A stretch of DNA of 64,000 bases from Gordionus sp. m RMFG-2023 (GCF_954871325.1 NC_088777.1:2296509-2360508), one strand, 5' to 3'. Counted from the stretch's first letter, positions 12,740-27,700 are shown. Notes: generated by a model from the letters alone, not told the origin. Numbers and translations are program-made.

Positions 12740-15700
12740 CTATAAGAAAAATACAAAATATATATTTTTTGTTAGAGTCTCTTTATTCTGTATCAGAGAC
12801 CTGCAGAGGGTACCATTTCACTCAACCGAGACCGGTTTTTTTTTAAAAAAAATTTCTGCCCGTCCCGGGTTTAATATTATTGGACCCGACCCGGGTTTTT
12901 CTGAATTTTTAATTTTTAAATAAAATAAAATGGTGGCCCGGTCCGTGTACCCTGGCCTGCAAGTCTATGATCTAAAATTTATAATAAACATAAAATTTTT
13001 TCTTCTTTTGGAATATCTTGGAATCGTGTTCATTGTGTATGTATGTATAATTTAATTATCATTTTTTTTTCTCACCTTCTCTCAACAATTTATCTCCGAT
13101 TGGGTAAACCGCCTGGCCAATCAAGTGAGAGTCCCCAAAATCGTCGCTATGATAGACCGCTAGCCTGAGCAAGCATAGCTCGGGATTATGAATTCTAATA
13201 TGGCCGAACTTTTCGTTCCAAATTGGATTGAAGCCATTCTCATCTGCAAATGTTAGGAGGGTGGAGGAGGGAGAAAAAAATATAAATAATATTCGAATTT
13301 CCGTTTAAGATAATCAATTTTTATTTTAAAAAAATATGCCTAAAACATTAATCCATGGTTCCATATAGCAAATGCAAGTGTTTTATTCAGTCGCTTTGTT
13401 TTAAATTAAATTGTTTTTTTTATATGTTCCTTTGTTTAAAACTTGTTTTTTTTAATAATTAAAAAATAGATAAAATAAATATTAGCATGAAATGATCAGG
13501 ATAATAAAAAATTTTCATATAAAAAAATATTGGTAGATTTTATTTTAAGGAGATGATTTAGATATTACAAAAATCTACAATAAATTAATCGAATATATAT
13601 TTTTTCCCACAAATATTGTAGTAGTTAATTAAAAAGATTAGTGCATGATTTTTTTTCCCACTTGAAATGAAAATGATTTCCATAATATTTGGAACCCCAG
13701 GTATTGCAAGAAAAGACCAGTAATCACAGCATCCTGAAGTGTGTTTTTTTTGGAATTTTCTTACGAGTATTCCTCTAAGATAATTAATAAATTTTTTTTT
13801 GGACTTTTCCTGGAAAATTATGCAATGATTTGATTTCATAATATCTGTTAATATATATTTTTTGAATATTTAAACTTTTATATTTTTCTTTTTAAATGAA
13901 ATGATCTTTTCGCAATTCTTTCTTTTTTCGTTTTTTGAAATAGATTTATAAAACCTTTTAAAAAAAACAATATATTTTAATATGTAAAAAATGTATTTTT
14001 TAAATGTATATAAAGCCTGTAAAATTTAAGTGTAGATAGAGATATAAAAAATAAAATAAATTTAAAATTTAGTATGATGACAAATTATGGGACATCCCAA
14101 TAAACTTCAATAGAATAGTTAAAGAAACAAATAAGGATGAAGAATTAATAGAAATAATTGATAAAATTAGGAGTAACAACCCGATAAAAAATAAAACGTA
14201 CAAAAATATGGAGATGGAATTGAGCTTGATGAAAGATTGTTTTTTTAAGGAAAACAGAATAATAATACCGATGAACATGAGAAAGGAGATCTTACGTACG
14301 AGGGACATCTAGGAGCAGGCAAAACGAAATTTTTAGCAAGAGATTACTTGTGGGCGGTCTGGTATAAATACAGAGATAGATCAAGAGGTGAAAAATTGTG
14401 ATTCATGCAATAAATACACAGATAAACCCACACAACATACAAAACTCATGGGAGAAATCAACTAAGATTTTTGAACGAGTACACATAGATTTTGCACAAT
14501 TTGAAAATGACTATTTTATGGTATTTGTTGACGCGTATAGCAAATTTCCCAATAATAACACGTATGAATAACTTAAAGACTTAATCTACGATAAAAGAAT
14601 TGATGAGAATTGTTAGTTTATTTGGAATACCATACAAATTAGTGACGGATAATGGTACTAATTTTACTAGCTATTTATTTAAAAAGCTTTGTGAAGATCA
14701 TGGTATCAAACATATACTCACAGCACCGCATCATCAACAATCGAATGGGCAATGAGAACGCATGATAAGAACGATGAAAATGAGCATGAAAAGAAATATG
14801 GAACACAACAAGAAAATAATGTGGGCAATGTAATCGAAGTGCGAAGAAATAAATACGCGATTATTATAAAAACACTTTGCCCCCCTCCCTTCCATTTTGT
14901 TTTGAAAAATCAATAACGAATGAATGAATATAAATATACCTATAACAGCCGTTTTAACCTTGTACTGATCGAACGGGGGTCCAACTATCTCCAACTCGAC
15001 GTAGGGGCAGCAATTGGTAACGTTATCGCGGGTGGCATCCTCAAAACTTTTGTCGCTATTAGCGGGCTTATTTTTATCGGCGGTACCGGTCGCGGCCATA
15101 AACTTATTATCCGCTTTATCCAAGTTACCACGGTTAGCGAAAGACGGGAAATTGAAAGGCAGCAGAAGCTTCCTGGAAGATTTTTTTAAGGGCCGCTTTA
15201 GGTGGCAACCTGAGAGAATCTAATATTACGATGTTAAAATTGTCAGTTTAAAGTTTGTTTGTTTTATTTTTTAAAAAAAATTAAATTATAATATAAAATT
15301 ATTTTTTCTCGTCAAAAAATAGGTGTTTAAATTACCTAACTTTGATTAACTCCAGTGTGTTAGTCAAGATTTTCTAAAAAAACTGAATTAAGACTCTAAG
15401 TTGAGTCTCGACTTGAAGATCGATTCGATTATTTTTGGATAAAAACAGGGCTACGATGTTTTATAATAGTTGGACTAAAGTTGGTTAGTTAGTTTAACAA
15501 CAACTAGTCAAAAATTATAATTCTTCGACGGTTCAAAATGTTTCTACCCCTCGAAATTTAGAAATTATATTCTCGGACGCTAATAAAAAAAACGTATAAA
15601 AAACATATAAAAAACAAAACTCATTTTTCTACGAAAATTTAAATGGTTATTTGTCTTTTGTATTTTATAATAATGGTGGCTAAATAACAAAAAAAAATAT

Positions 15701-18700
15701 AAGTTTGCGAGACGAGATTTTCCAAAATATTTAAAAATTGTGAAAAAGGGCGGGAACCGCTATTTATATAACGCGTACGCGTGATCATTTATAATTTTAA
15801 AATCGCGAAAATATATCCGTCTTTTATTTTCAAAATCGATGATAAAATATCAACGTTCTAAAAAACATGTTAATATTCTCTGTGTCCTTGATAACTTTTT
15901 AGCGGAGGGGGGGGGTGAATATATATATTTTTTTTAAAATACCGTTAAATGCATAATAATAGGTTTGTAAGAGGGATTATTCTTTTGGTATGGATCGAAA
16001 TCTTCTTTTAGCATGAAATCGGGTTTCAGAACGTAACCACAGCTGTTTATATAGTTAAGGTTAAAAGAAATATATATATAAAATGGCTAACTCAGGAGTG
16101 AATTCTAAAATATTGTATTATTTTTCTCAATTTCGAAAAGTATTTTAGAATAGCATTTCGGTATAATAATTTAAAAGGATGAAAGAATGGTTTATAATTG
16201 GCAACGAAATTAAATAATATAAAGATTGACAACCTGCCATTCCTCAGGAAAAATCCGTGATTAATTTGCATCGTTTTATCTTTAAACGTTAATAAAATTT
16301 AAATAAATAAAAAACACAATAAAAATAAATAGAGTTTTTTTTTTGAATTTATGTAATTTAATAGATGTGGGCTACAAATATATACATGTTTATTTTATTT
16401 TTTTTACCGTAATTTATAAAGATTCCCATTGTTTGTTATATATTCCCTAAATTATCCCAAAACTATCTGTTACTCCTCAGCAAAGACACTAGTGAATCGC
16501 CATATAAAAAAAACATGATTTTCTAATAATTATGTGTCAACAATTTAGCCAAACCTATATGAAAATTAATAAAGAAGACTGAGAGTGGTCATCTCGTGCG
16601 CAAATAAAGTGAAATGGCATACGCTATAAGAGAAACATTCTGCCATTCCTCTTTTGGAGATATGTAAAACCATAATTTTAAAATTAAATCATATGAGTTA
16701 TCCCAAAAACCGGGAGTCTGATAATTGAGCGCCACCATGTGACAGCCGTGCAACCAAAAGGGCATGGGGTCGTAATTGCTGGAGTCGATCCTTTGAGCCT
16801 TGGGGTAGATCCTGATTAGCTGACGGCTATTGCGGTTAGCAAATTTGACGTTTATGCCGCAATTCTTGGCGTTCTTTCCGCGTTTACGGTCTAGCGAGTT
16901 TGAATCGCTTGGATTTGGTTGGGCGGAGGAGGAAGGGAAAGGGTTTATAGGACCGGATTTGGAGGCTATTGGTTGGTGGTAGGTGTTGGCATCGACTATA
17001 GCCTTGGTCGGGTTAGTGAGAGTGCGCAGAGAAGAGGAGCTCACGATAGGGCCAGCTGTAATAACATACTTTTCGCCCTTCGTTTCCGATAGGGAGGACA
17101 TTTCATAGTACCTGCCCTTTTCTTTGATACAAAAAAGGCGCATTCAGGGATTAAAAAAAATAAATAAAATTTTATCTAACGTTTTCTTTGTGCATTGCTC
17201 TTGTGCGTGAATAAGAAATGTCACTCGAAATCGATCAAGTATCGTATGAATTACCTTAAAAGAGTAAAGTAGCGTTGTTTAAAAGGCTCGATTAGCCAGA
17301 AAGATATTGCCCTGAAACCCGAGATTTACTGATGTTCAAAGTTTTGTGCTATCTAATATGAGTAAAATCTTCAGGTTGGCGCAATAGTCATCTGGATAAA
17401 ATATTGAGTTAGTCATGACTCAAATTCGAGCCTTTTAACAAAAACACTAGAGTACTCAATGCAATAGATTTAGAAAAATTTACTTAGTATATTTAACGGC
17501 ACAGGTCGGCAATAAACGACCAAATCGGACATTTCCTTGGCTAACCGCATGACAACCTCCCGCTTTTGACAAGCCCTTTCCTGGTTAATTTTTTATTTTT
17601 TTATATTATTTTCTATTCAGATATCTAAAAAGTGAAAATAAATATAAATACATTTTTTAGAAAAAATCCGGGTCAGGGTGGTGCAAATGGTAACCTATGC
17701 GGGTCATTTATTTATTTAGTAGATAGAACAATATGATTTGGCAGCATGTAAAGACATTTTTAGAGATTGTATTCCCTTGAAAATATCATTCTACATTTTG
17801 AGCAACACGCTGAGAATCCGCATAGAAAACCGGTCTCCGAGTTAGAGGTCTGACTATGTACCAAGTCAGCTGACCAGCGTTTTATGCTCAAAAAATAGGT
17901 GCAACCTTTTTTTTTTCTCCCGCCAATAAAAAATGTCCTACTTTTATCATGGCTTTATCCACACATTTTTCATATTAAGCCCCAAAAAAAGGTAATAAAT
18001 AGATTTACTATTATATTTAATCAAATTTGTTTTATATAGTTAAAAAAGTCAATAAATATATATGAAAAGGAAAATCATATAAATATATGCATATATAAAT
18101 CAAAATTATTAAAGCCTCCGTATAATACTGATTTAATAGAACAATATAGATATAAAAGAATATGTTATGTATGTAAGTATTCTTTAAAAAAGAGGTCAAG
18201 TTCCTCTGGATTAAGAAAGACCTCAAGTTTTAGAAAAGAATGCACTTTTAACTTTGTTAGATTCAAGCATGATTCCATTATTGGGCCACATCTAATAATT
18301 ATGAAATTTATAAAAGAACATAAAAATCATGATTTAAGTAAGAAAATATTTATTTTAATATTAATCATTTATATTATCTAGATAAAAACACATACATGCT
18401 CTTGCCTAAACAAAGAAAACTTTCTCCTACCAAAAAACAAATTGTTGAGCAAGCTTTAGCCTTTAAGGCTAACAAAGTTAAAATACAAGACTACATACTT
18501 AAAACTGGTCAAATGGTGACACTGAGAGACATCCACAATCTTTCAGCAAACCTAAACAAGCCTCCTACCACATGTTGTTAGAAGTTATTAATCAATTAAA
18601 AGAGGAGAAGGGGGCCATTGTAGAAATACATGAAGAAAACAACTTTTTTTTCAGGACATATCTATGCGGCATAACGTAAAGTGTTATCCCGAAGTCCTCT

Positions 18701-21700
18701 TTATAGATGCTACCTACAAACTTAAGAATCTTGGTATGCCTTTATTTATTTTATTTGTAATTGATGGACATGGCCAATCTCAAATAGCAGCATTGTGGCT
18801 TGTAAAAGGTGAAACATATAATTGTGTAAAAACAACGTGCAATATATTTAGGAAATATAATGTGATATAGATAGTATTCAAGTGATAATAGGGGATAAAG
18901 ATTTTGCTGATCGACAGGCTTTGTATGAAAGTTTTCCAAAGGCGGAGATACATATTTGTATTTTTCATGTTATGAGAAGTTTTAAAAGAGAGATTACGAC
19001 TGGTAAGAGAAATATTGGAGAACAAGAAGTGAAGCTGGTACTTGAAATTCTCCAAAATTTAGTATGTGCACAATCAGAAGGACAATATGATTCACTATAT
19101 TTAAAACTTCTTAATTTAAATTTGCCAAAAGTAACATCGTATTACAATAAAAAATGGCATAATATAAAAACTGAATGGGTTATTGGACTTAGATCTAATG
19201 TTCCACATTTTTTTAATTCAACAAATAACAGAGTATAGTCAATGGATCAAAAATTTAAAGCAGTCATCACAAAATTTTCAACTCTTAAAGGGCTGTTTAA
19301 GGACAAAGTATCTATAGTTAATTCATTGGCATTTGAGAAAGATTATAGAAGCACTATGAGCAATGAAAAAAGCTCATTATTTCCATATAGTCCACTATCA
19401 GCTGAGAGCAAATATAGAAATTTGTTGACAACTTATGCCTTTAAAATTATACTCAGTGAAATAAATCTGAGTAATTCAATCAGATTACCAATATTAACTA
19501 ATGACATGTTCACGGCCATAGAAATAAATGATTTGGGTAATATCTACAATGTATCTATTGAAAAGTGCTCTTGTGGTTATCTTACCACAATGCTATTACC
19601 ATGTCGCCATCTAATGGCATTAAGGGCTGCTTATAATATGGACAAATACTATCCTGAACTTTGTAATGTTAGATGGACTAGGGCCTATTCAAAGATATGT
19701 AATCTTGAACAACCACAAACATATACTACAGACATATCAATCACATCATCTGCATTCATGAATATTAAAAAAAAATTATCACAGCAACAAAAATATAACA
19801 AGATATTAAAACAAATGGTATCAAGTGCTGGCTATATATCTAATCTACCTCAAGACAATTTTGACCTTGTATTTGACCAAATTCAAAAAATTGAAGGTTG
19901 TTTTAGGGATGGTAAATTATTCTTTGTCATACCATCAGATGAAAGTATGGAGATTCATTCTCTGATTAGTGGTAAACAATTGGTAATATATTTTTATTTA
20001 ATAATAATTATAAGATCCTGATGACAAAGATGAAATGGGAGATATTGTTTCTGTATCTACCTTAGAAGATAGTGGTAAAAATTTAATTTCTTAATATAAA
20101 TATTCTATTAAATAATAACCAGTGTTTTATTATCTCTTAGCTTAAGAAGTAATTGTATATTTTTAATAAAAATAATGTTTTTATATTTCTCACCTTCGCA
20201 ATACTATAACATTTTTATTTTATAGATCCTGATGATCTCATTATGAATAATGAATTAGAAAAAACTAAATTGGAACAAGAAAAACAAGACAATATTAATA
20301 ATTATTTTCTTATGTAAATAATTTCTTTTCAGACAAAGAAAATATAGATTTTGATAAAATTCTTAGTCTAAAATTACCAGCTCGAATGAAAAGGCAAGGC
20401 AAGCCAAAGAAATCTGATATATCTGTAATAGGATTATCTAAAAAAGGAAATAAAAGTAAAAAGAAATATTTTGATATTTATAATGTTAATAAAGAAAAAG
20501 CAATTAAAGATGACAAATGTAATTTTGGTATTAAAAGTATACCTAATTTGGCTGATGACATAGGAAAAGGTATATATCATAATTTATTTATGTTATTATT
20601 TTAAATAGGAACACCAATTATAACCAATTCTCAAATGGAATTTATAAATTTTATAATCAATGAAAAAAGAAATGCAGGTTACATTTAATATTTAAAAATA
20701 TCAATATATTAATACTTAAAATTAGGTGATACACAACTCAAAAATTTGGGCAATCGTCATATAAGTCATAGTTATTATTTTTAAAATAACATTTATACTT
20801 TTATTTTTCTTAGAAAAGTTATCTAAACTTTTTCAATTGAAAACAAGGCGGAATGGATCATAAATAAAATTTGAATAAAATTCATAATAATGAGATGATT
20901 GAGTTTGATGACATTCTTACTCATAAAAAAGATATGCAATGTCTAAAAAATGATGAAGTGGATTTTAAAATAATAAAATCATATTTAACCAGTAATGCAT
21001 GGGTAAAGGTTCAGGGTTTAAAAGAAAAGATAATGGCAGAGTCCTGGATTTGTCAGAAATGCTATTCTCTTTAGATGATGATGCTTCCATTTCGTGTGAT
21101 ACTTGTTTGTCCTGGTTTCATTTCAAATGCCAAAAAATTTAACCTTCTAAAATTAATTGGTTTTGTGAAAATTGTTAAATTTTATTTTATTCGTATATAT
21201 TTTAATTATAAAATGATTGTAATTATTTATGTTTTTATTAGCATTACAGTTGTAAATGAAGTGAATATTTTTATTGAATAAAATTATTTCAAATGAATTT
21301 GTATACTTGTTATCTCTTATTTAAGTTATGTTTAGAATTTAAGCAAAAAATGTTTTTTATAGGATAAAAATATATTTTCTTATAACCATAATAATTAATT
21401 CTAGTATTTCTTTTATGATTTTATCTTCATTAAATTTGCTTAAATTTTGCCAAAAAAGAAACTAGGAAAATTTTGAAATTATAAGTGAAGGATCACATCA
21501 ACTGTCTATTTTAAATCATGACACAATTAGATATGTATCTAAAATTTAAAAATAGAATAAAGAGGCTATTGAAGATTTGAAAGAGTAAAATTTCAGAAAG
21601 ATCATAATTAATATAAAAAAGGGAAAAATTGGAAATAAGCTGTCAATATTTTTAGATATTTTAAAGATAAAATAAAGAAGCTACTGAAGATTTGATACCA

Positions 21701-24700
21701 TAAGAAATTAGTTAAATCAAAGGTGTTATATATTATATATATATATACTCATTTTAAAAGTAGCTATATGCTTATCATTTTTTAAATTTACATATAGAGA
21801 ATTAGTATTTTTTATATTGTTAATAACATTATTTATATTTGCCATCTAAAAGATTGTCATTATCATCATCATTATTTTTATTTGCAACCTGGATGCACCT
21901 ATCCGCAATTATATTTGCCATCCAAAATATTGTCCATAGCAACAAATATAGTTGCAACCCTGGATGCACCTATCCTCGGCCCGTTTTATGACTCAAAAAG
22001 ATGTAGGGTGGTTTTTTTTTTAAAAAAAGAGGAAAAAATTACGTTCATTTTAGCGCTATCTATGTATTGTCTGAGTTCTCTGAGCCATTCGTTAAGTTCG
22101 TTTTGCGAAGGGGAGGCCATCTCCACCCGGTGGCAAGATGCGTAATGACGATAATTGACCCCGAATTCCGATTCGTTGATCGCCAAGTTGGGAGGATTTT
22201 GATTCACCAACTCGACGCTGTAATACAAATCGTTAATGATTTCTTGGCCGTGACCGGAAGAATAATCCAACGGGGCGGAGGGAGTGAAGGCGAGGTCGGC
22301 CAAGGAAGAATTGGTGTCTTCAAAAAATTTTAAAAATGTGTGTATATTTCACTATATAATTTGTTTAAAAAAATGAGGTGGCCATTTTAATTTTAGAAAT
22401 TCGTATATTCTCGAATGTCGAAATTTTAGACTTTTGTAAGTTATATTATCGTCTGCCTTTTTTTATTTCATTTACAAAAAATATTCCATTTAGGGTAAAA
22501 ATATTTATTTATTTGTTCCATGCTATACATTATATTAAAAATTTATATATAATTGAATAAATTAAGAAGAGATTTTAGTGTCGCCCACCCCTTTTTATTC
22601 TCGAGTAACAAGGTTTTGCCGGCTTCCTTTCGAAAAACGAAGAGTTCTGGAAGAAACAGCTGAGGTTTTTCAAGATGGTTTCTATGGCCAAACGGTAGTA
22701 TGACCAATGTTACTCGTGTTCGAAGCGCTCAACTTGTACGAACCCTTCCATTTTGCAAAGCAATATCCTTATATTAAAAGCCCCGCAAATAATCAATTTT
22801 TCTAATTTTTATTTTTTAAATTAATTTTTTAAGGCCGAGTAATAAATTATTAGTTTTGTTCAAATACTATAACAAAATTTAATCATTTCTTAACTTCTAC
22901 TAATAACGTGTCAATTTGACAGGTGAGTGATTAGCAGAGCACACATCAACTACTTCCTGAATCCATAATTACTTCAAAAAATCCGAATGCCTTATGAAGA
23001 AATAAAAAAAGAATAAGAAAAACTCTATCAAAAATGGAGTTTTTAATTTCGTCAATAACTTTTTGTAAGCTTATTCTCTATCATCAGATTATTAAAATAA
23101 TTTGTTTTCTGTTTTAGATTAAAATGTGCCATGAAAAAAAAATTTTTTTTTGTACAAATGATTTTTTATTAATACAAATTTTTTTTTATTTGAAATCGAA
23201 TACGAATAGTAAACTATTCGATTAGTCGAATAATCACTATTCGATTCATATTCGTTTTTGGATAGGCTGATCGCATAGTTTTTTTTTCTCTAAATAATGG
23301 CTAACCTAAATATGTTTATATACTAAAAACAAGATGACTTTTTCGGTTTTTCTTTGAAAAAAAACAACAAATCATACTTATTAAGCATCCGGCAAGATCC
23401 ATTTCACCCAAACAGTATCCACCCAATCCAGAATTTTCCTTTGCAAAAAATATAAAATATTTTTAGAGATTTGGGTGCTTAGATCGGATAAAATTTCTAG
23501 AAAGATGAAGATCAAATCCCCTGCCACACCCACTAACAAACCAATTTAAAGGTTTTTAAAAGCATATTTAATTTAAAAATAAAAAAATAATATTACTTCT
23601 TCAGATCGATTATTCTCGTTTGAAGAATTGGGCATATGAAGCGAATTCCATTCAACCACGTGATTAGCGGGAAACCAGTGTTGTTTTTTGTCCCTGTAGT
23701 CGCCTTTCCACCTTTTCGGGCCCGGTCAATTGAAGTTAGTTTTAAGCAATTATATAATAAATTAATTTTTAGTTGTGGTGGAAGGAGAAAGTCTAAAACG
23801 CCCTGGAATTTTTTTTCTTATTTCATCCATTCTAAATCAATGGGAAATAGTATCAGATGTTGAGACCTGTTTAGTGGTCCGGTCCAATAGGACAAATCCC
23901 CCACAAAAATGGCGCGGAAATTATGAGGGTTATTTTAAGCTCAACCGAGAAAAATTTCTCGCAAAATGGCGCGGAAAGTTTAAAAGGTTATTTTTTTTGT
24001 ATAAATAATATACCATTCTTTATCGAATTTACACACGTTGACTATGATAGCATGTTTGTAGAAGGACAATTCGTCTCCCCTCCTGGCCTTGTAATCGAAA
24101 ATGGCTTTAGCTATGGTCTTTAAAAAGAAAAAAAGAGTGCCGTGTTTTAATTATTGGGTTCTTTCTTTCCTTCTTCCTTCCTTTCTTTCGTTCTTTCTTT
24201 CATTCTTCTCTATGATCCATAGAGTTACCCTGACTCGTTTAATAAAGGTTACAAATAACGAATAAAATAAAAAAAAGTTGCCATAACGCTTAAATATTAG
24301 GGTATAATCGTGTGGAGTGAAAATCCGAAGACCATCAAATGCCCGAAATTTTTTCGGCCATTTTCTGGTTGGTGGGTCACCTATATAAACGAGAGTAAGG
24401 GAACGGAGAATGTCGAATGTAAATCTATTCTAGAAAAATCGATTAGATGTGACGATAAGTGTCACTTTCTTCCATTTAGCAAAGTAAAAGATATAATAAA
24501 TCGGCCAATCATGTGTTTCATTGTATAAGCTAAAATGAGATCAAAAATATCTTTTTAATCATTTTTCTTTCTCCTTCTTCCTTTCTAATATTCCTGATTT
24601 CATCCCTTTAATTTTAAAAATGAACATTTTTAAAAAGGATATTTTATTTGGAGGCAACCTTTTCTAGATAAAATTTATCATTAATATAATATAATTTAAA

Positions 24701-27700
24701 ATCATATAAATTAAATTAATTAATTTTTTTAAATTTGAAGGGATGAAGATCTTCATAAGTTAAGAGTAGGTTTAAGTGGGCATGTCTTGGACAAATATTA
24801 TTTTTCTGGCTAAAACTGAAAGTCCTGGAAGTCGCCATTTTTCCTTATTTCTCAATAAAAATATTTCATTATGCAGTGCCAAAAAAAAATCCTGGCGACG
24901 GCGTAACGCCAAGGTTTTCTAATTGATAACAAACTATATTTTTAAAAAAATTATTTTATACACTTTACATTTACACATTATATGATTTAGAAAATAAATT
25001 TTACATACAGGTTGTCAATCTTGGAATTATTAGCTCAAAGTAAAAAAAAAATTGATATAAATAAATGGAATATAATGAATATAAACGTTTGATCGAAATT
25101 CTTTAAGATCCACGTATACGCTGGGAGTAGTGGTAACGTATAGCGCGGTATGATCGCGAGAATGACTAGATTTTATGGACTCTAAATTGCTCTTTGTGCG
25201 AAAGAGGGGGGAGGGTTCAAAAATAATAATAAATATGTAAATGAATTTGTAAGTCAAAAAAGTTGTTTTTTTTATTAAAACTTTTGCAAAAGCGATAAAT
25301 AATACAGGATTCCTTTCGAAATTTCACCTGTTAGAAACTCTAATCATTTTTTTTTAAAAATTCTCTTCCGTCAAATTATATATATATACAAGTAGAAAGA
25401 ATTAAACTTTATAATTGAGAACACTTCTATTATGCTAACTTATGATCAATAAAAATTGATCGATAATGATCTTTAAAATGATTAGAAGTTTAACAGACAG
25501 AGGTTCGGTTCTGGTTCACATGATACATACTTGACGGTCTCGGTTCAGTAGTTAGACAGATTCAGAACAAATTGCTATATTTATTTAAATAATATTAAAC
25601 TATCATTGGTTGCGTGACTGGGGTTACGAGTTTGCAGGACTTGTAGAAATTATTGACGACGAAATATTTGACTAAATCGTTCAGAGTGGCAAATTCTTTG
25701 TCGCAAACGGTATAGACAAAGGTTTCTATAGGCGGGCAGCGATTGTCGTTCAAACCGTCAACGGAATGCCTCTTGATCCTACAATGCTTGTTAACCGCTT
25801 CCCATCTTTACAAAAAAAAGAAGTGTAGTTAGGCTTCATTTATACTAAAACGCGATATGTTCAAGCGATGCGTTATTGGGTAAATTTGATAAATATGAAG
25901 AGTTATGATGATAACGCCATGATAAATATCTATTAAAATATTGCTGTGTCCGCTTAGCGTTAAATAAAGCAACGCTTGAATATAACTCGTTTACAATAAA
26001 TGGGACGTTACGCTGCATTCAGAGTTAGAGTGAATTCGAGGCGAGGTATAAACAAATAAAAGCATATTTTGAGCCGCGAATTTGCGCTAACCATGAATCA
26101 ATGACATATAATAATACCTAGACTGACGATGCATTCATTAAAAGTGTACATCAATGAAAACAGCTGGAGACGCCATTTTGATTACCTATATCATTATTAA
26201 AAATTTTAAAATGTCGGAAGCAAATATTAAAAAATTGCCAGATTATCGAGATAATAAGGGAAGCAAGTTATCAATTTTAATAGTAGTTTTTTTAACATGA
26301 GAGTAATTACTGTACGGGTTAGCAAAATGGCGAGTCCAGCTGATTTGCATTCAACGAAGCTTTCAGATGCATCGTCAGTCTGGGTACTATTTATGTCATT
26401 GCTATGAATGAAGGTATTGTAACAGTTTTTTCGCGAGAAAGCAGACAAAACCTCGTTACCCAGATGAGAAAAATAGGGCGGTGAGGGGGCACTCCTCATT
26501 ATCAGATGTTTTATTATACGCAAATTTAATTCAATATCATATTATAGATAAAAAAATAACTTATCCTTTAAAAATGGAAATATTTATAATTCGATGAAAT
26601 AAAAAAAAAATGCAGACGATAATAATATAAATTACGAAAACCAACCTCACTTATAAAACAGGATCTGCGTTACATTTTTATAGAAAGAAAGAAAGAAAGA
26701 AAGAAAGAAGAGAAGAGGAGAGAAGAGAATGGACGCTAAACGCATGCGCCCCAATATGTGCGCAATATTAAACCCTATAAATCATCTCTTTTTTTTAAAC
26801 ATCATAAATTATAAGATAGGCGAAAATCGAAGACGTGCCTAGGTTCGAATTTTATGACCCGTCAAGGATTTGAAAAAAGATTATTCCTAAGCCAGGTCCG
26901 GACTTCCTGTTTTTTTATCAATTCCATTTTGCAAAAAATGTGTTTCAAAAAAAAAAGGAAATTTGATCATACGAAGAAGTAATCTGATTAGATATAATTT
27001 TTAATCGGCAGAGCCATGAAAGATTTTTAGATCTAAGCCAAATATTAAATATTAGGACTGTGCCGATATTAACTATGGGATCTGCACCGATATTTAACGT
27101 TTTTTAAAAGTATCTGATCGGCTAGATACTTTTTTTTTAAAAAAACAGATCTATTCCTATATTTGTTATTGTTTTTGGATATTTTTATGATTTATATATA
27201 TAAATTATAAATTTTTTTTATTTTAAATTTTATAAATAATTTAATAATTAATAAATAAAAAGGAACAAATTAATATTTATTTGTTGTAAATAAAAATTAT
27301 TACACTATTTTTTATTTTATGTAATATTATCTCCGACAAGAAAGTGATTTTACAAAATAATTACACATTCCGCTAGTATCGTTTAACGGCTCGATTAAGT
27401 TAATTTTTTTTAAAAACGGTCAACTTATGATTTTGGCCAATCAGAAATTAATCGAGCTTGTTGATTTTGTTCACAAGATGACAGAGAGGTTTCGACTTCT
27501 ATTGGCCAAATTTTAGAGGTTTAGGTAACAAATTTGCTAAAAACAGCTGTTTAACAACACTTACATTCACCAAAAAACGATAAAAATATTTTAAACGAGA
27601 ATTATTAACTATTTGGAGAAGAAAAAAAATACGCTTAATCAATCGTGAATGATATTATCATTTCATACATTTTATAATATAGTTTATTTAAATTATTCAT

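Larger units (their letters stand above)
18000..21290 (+). mobile_element. Decayed MULE DNA transposon with SWIM and PHD-like fingers
   Basis: A Mutator-like element inserted in PLC-gamma intron 20, antisense to the host gene. A DNA-binding N-terminus (about 18180-18340), a MULE transposase core, a SWIM zinc finger, a basic [15 protein letters not shown] tail and a PHD-like finger follow in order. Terminal inverted repeats could not be fixed. Boundaries are approximate. Confidence 0.82.

Noticed and set aside
16021-16104. Longer version of PLC-gamma exon 24 starting at 16104
   Set aside because: The frame hits a stop before CGYVLKP, and the micro-exon at 16234-16279 supplies the missing residues with perfect phases.
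17896-21978. Terminal inverted repeats for the MULE (ataggtgca at 17896 and its complement near 21970)
   Set aside because: Only about nine bases match and no target duplication flanks them; could be chance.
22667-22750. Possible tRNA (A-box-like tggccaaacgg and gtgttcgaagc)
   Set aside because: T-arm and acceptor stem do not pair; the sequence is better explained as intron with a possible PLC-gamma micro-exon on the other strand.
24310-24528. 72-codon plus-strand open frame within the PLC-gamma gene
   Set aside because: Wrong strand for the gene, no recognisable motif and no splice support.
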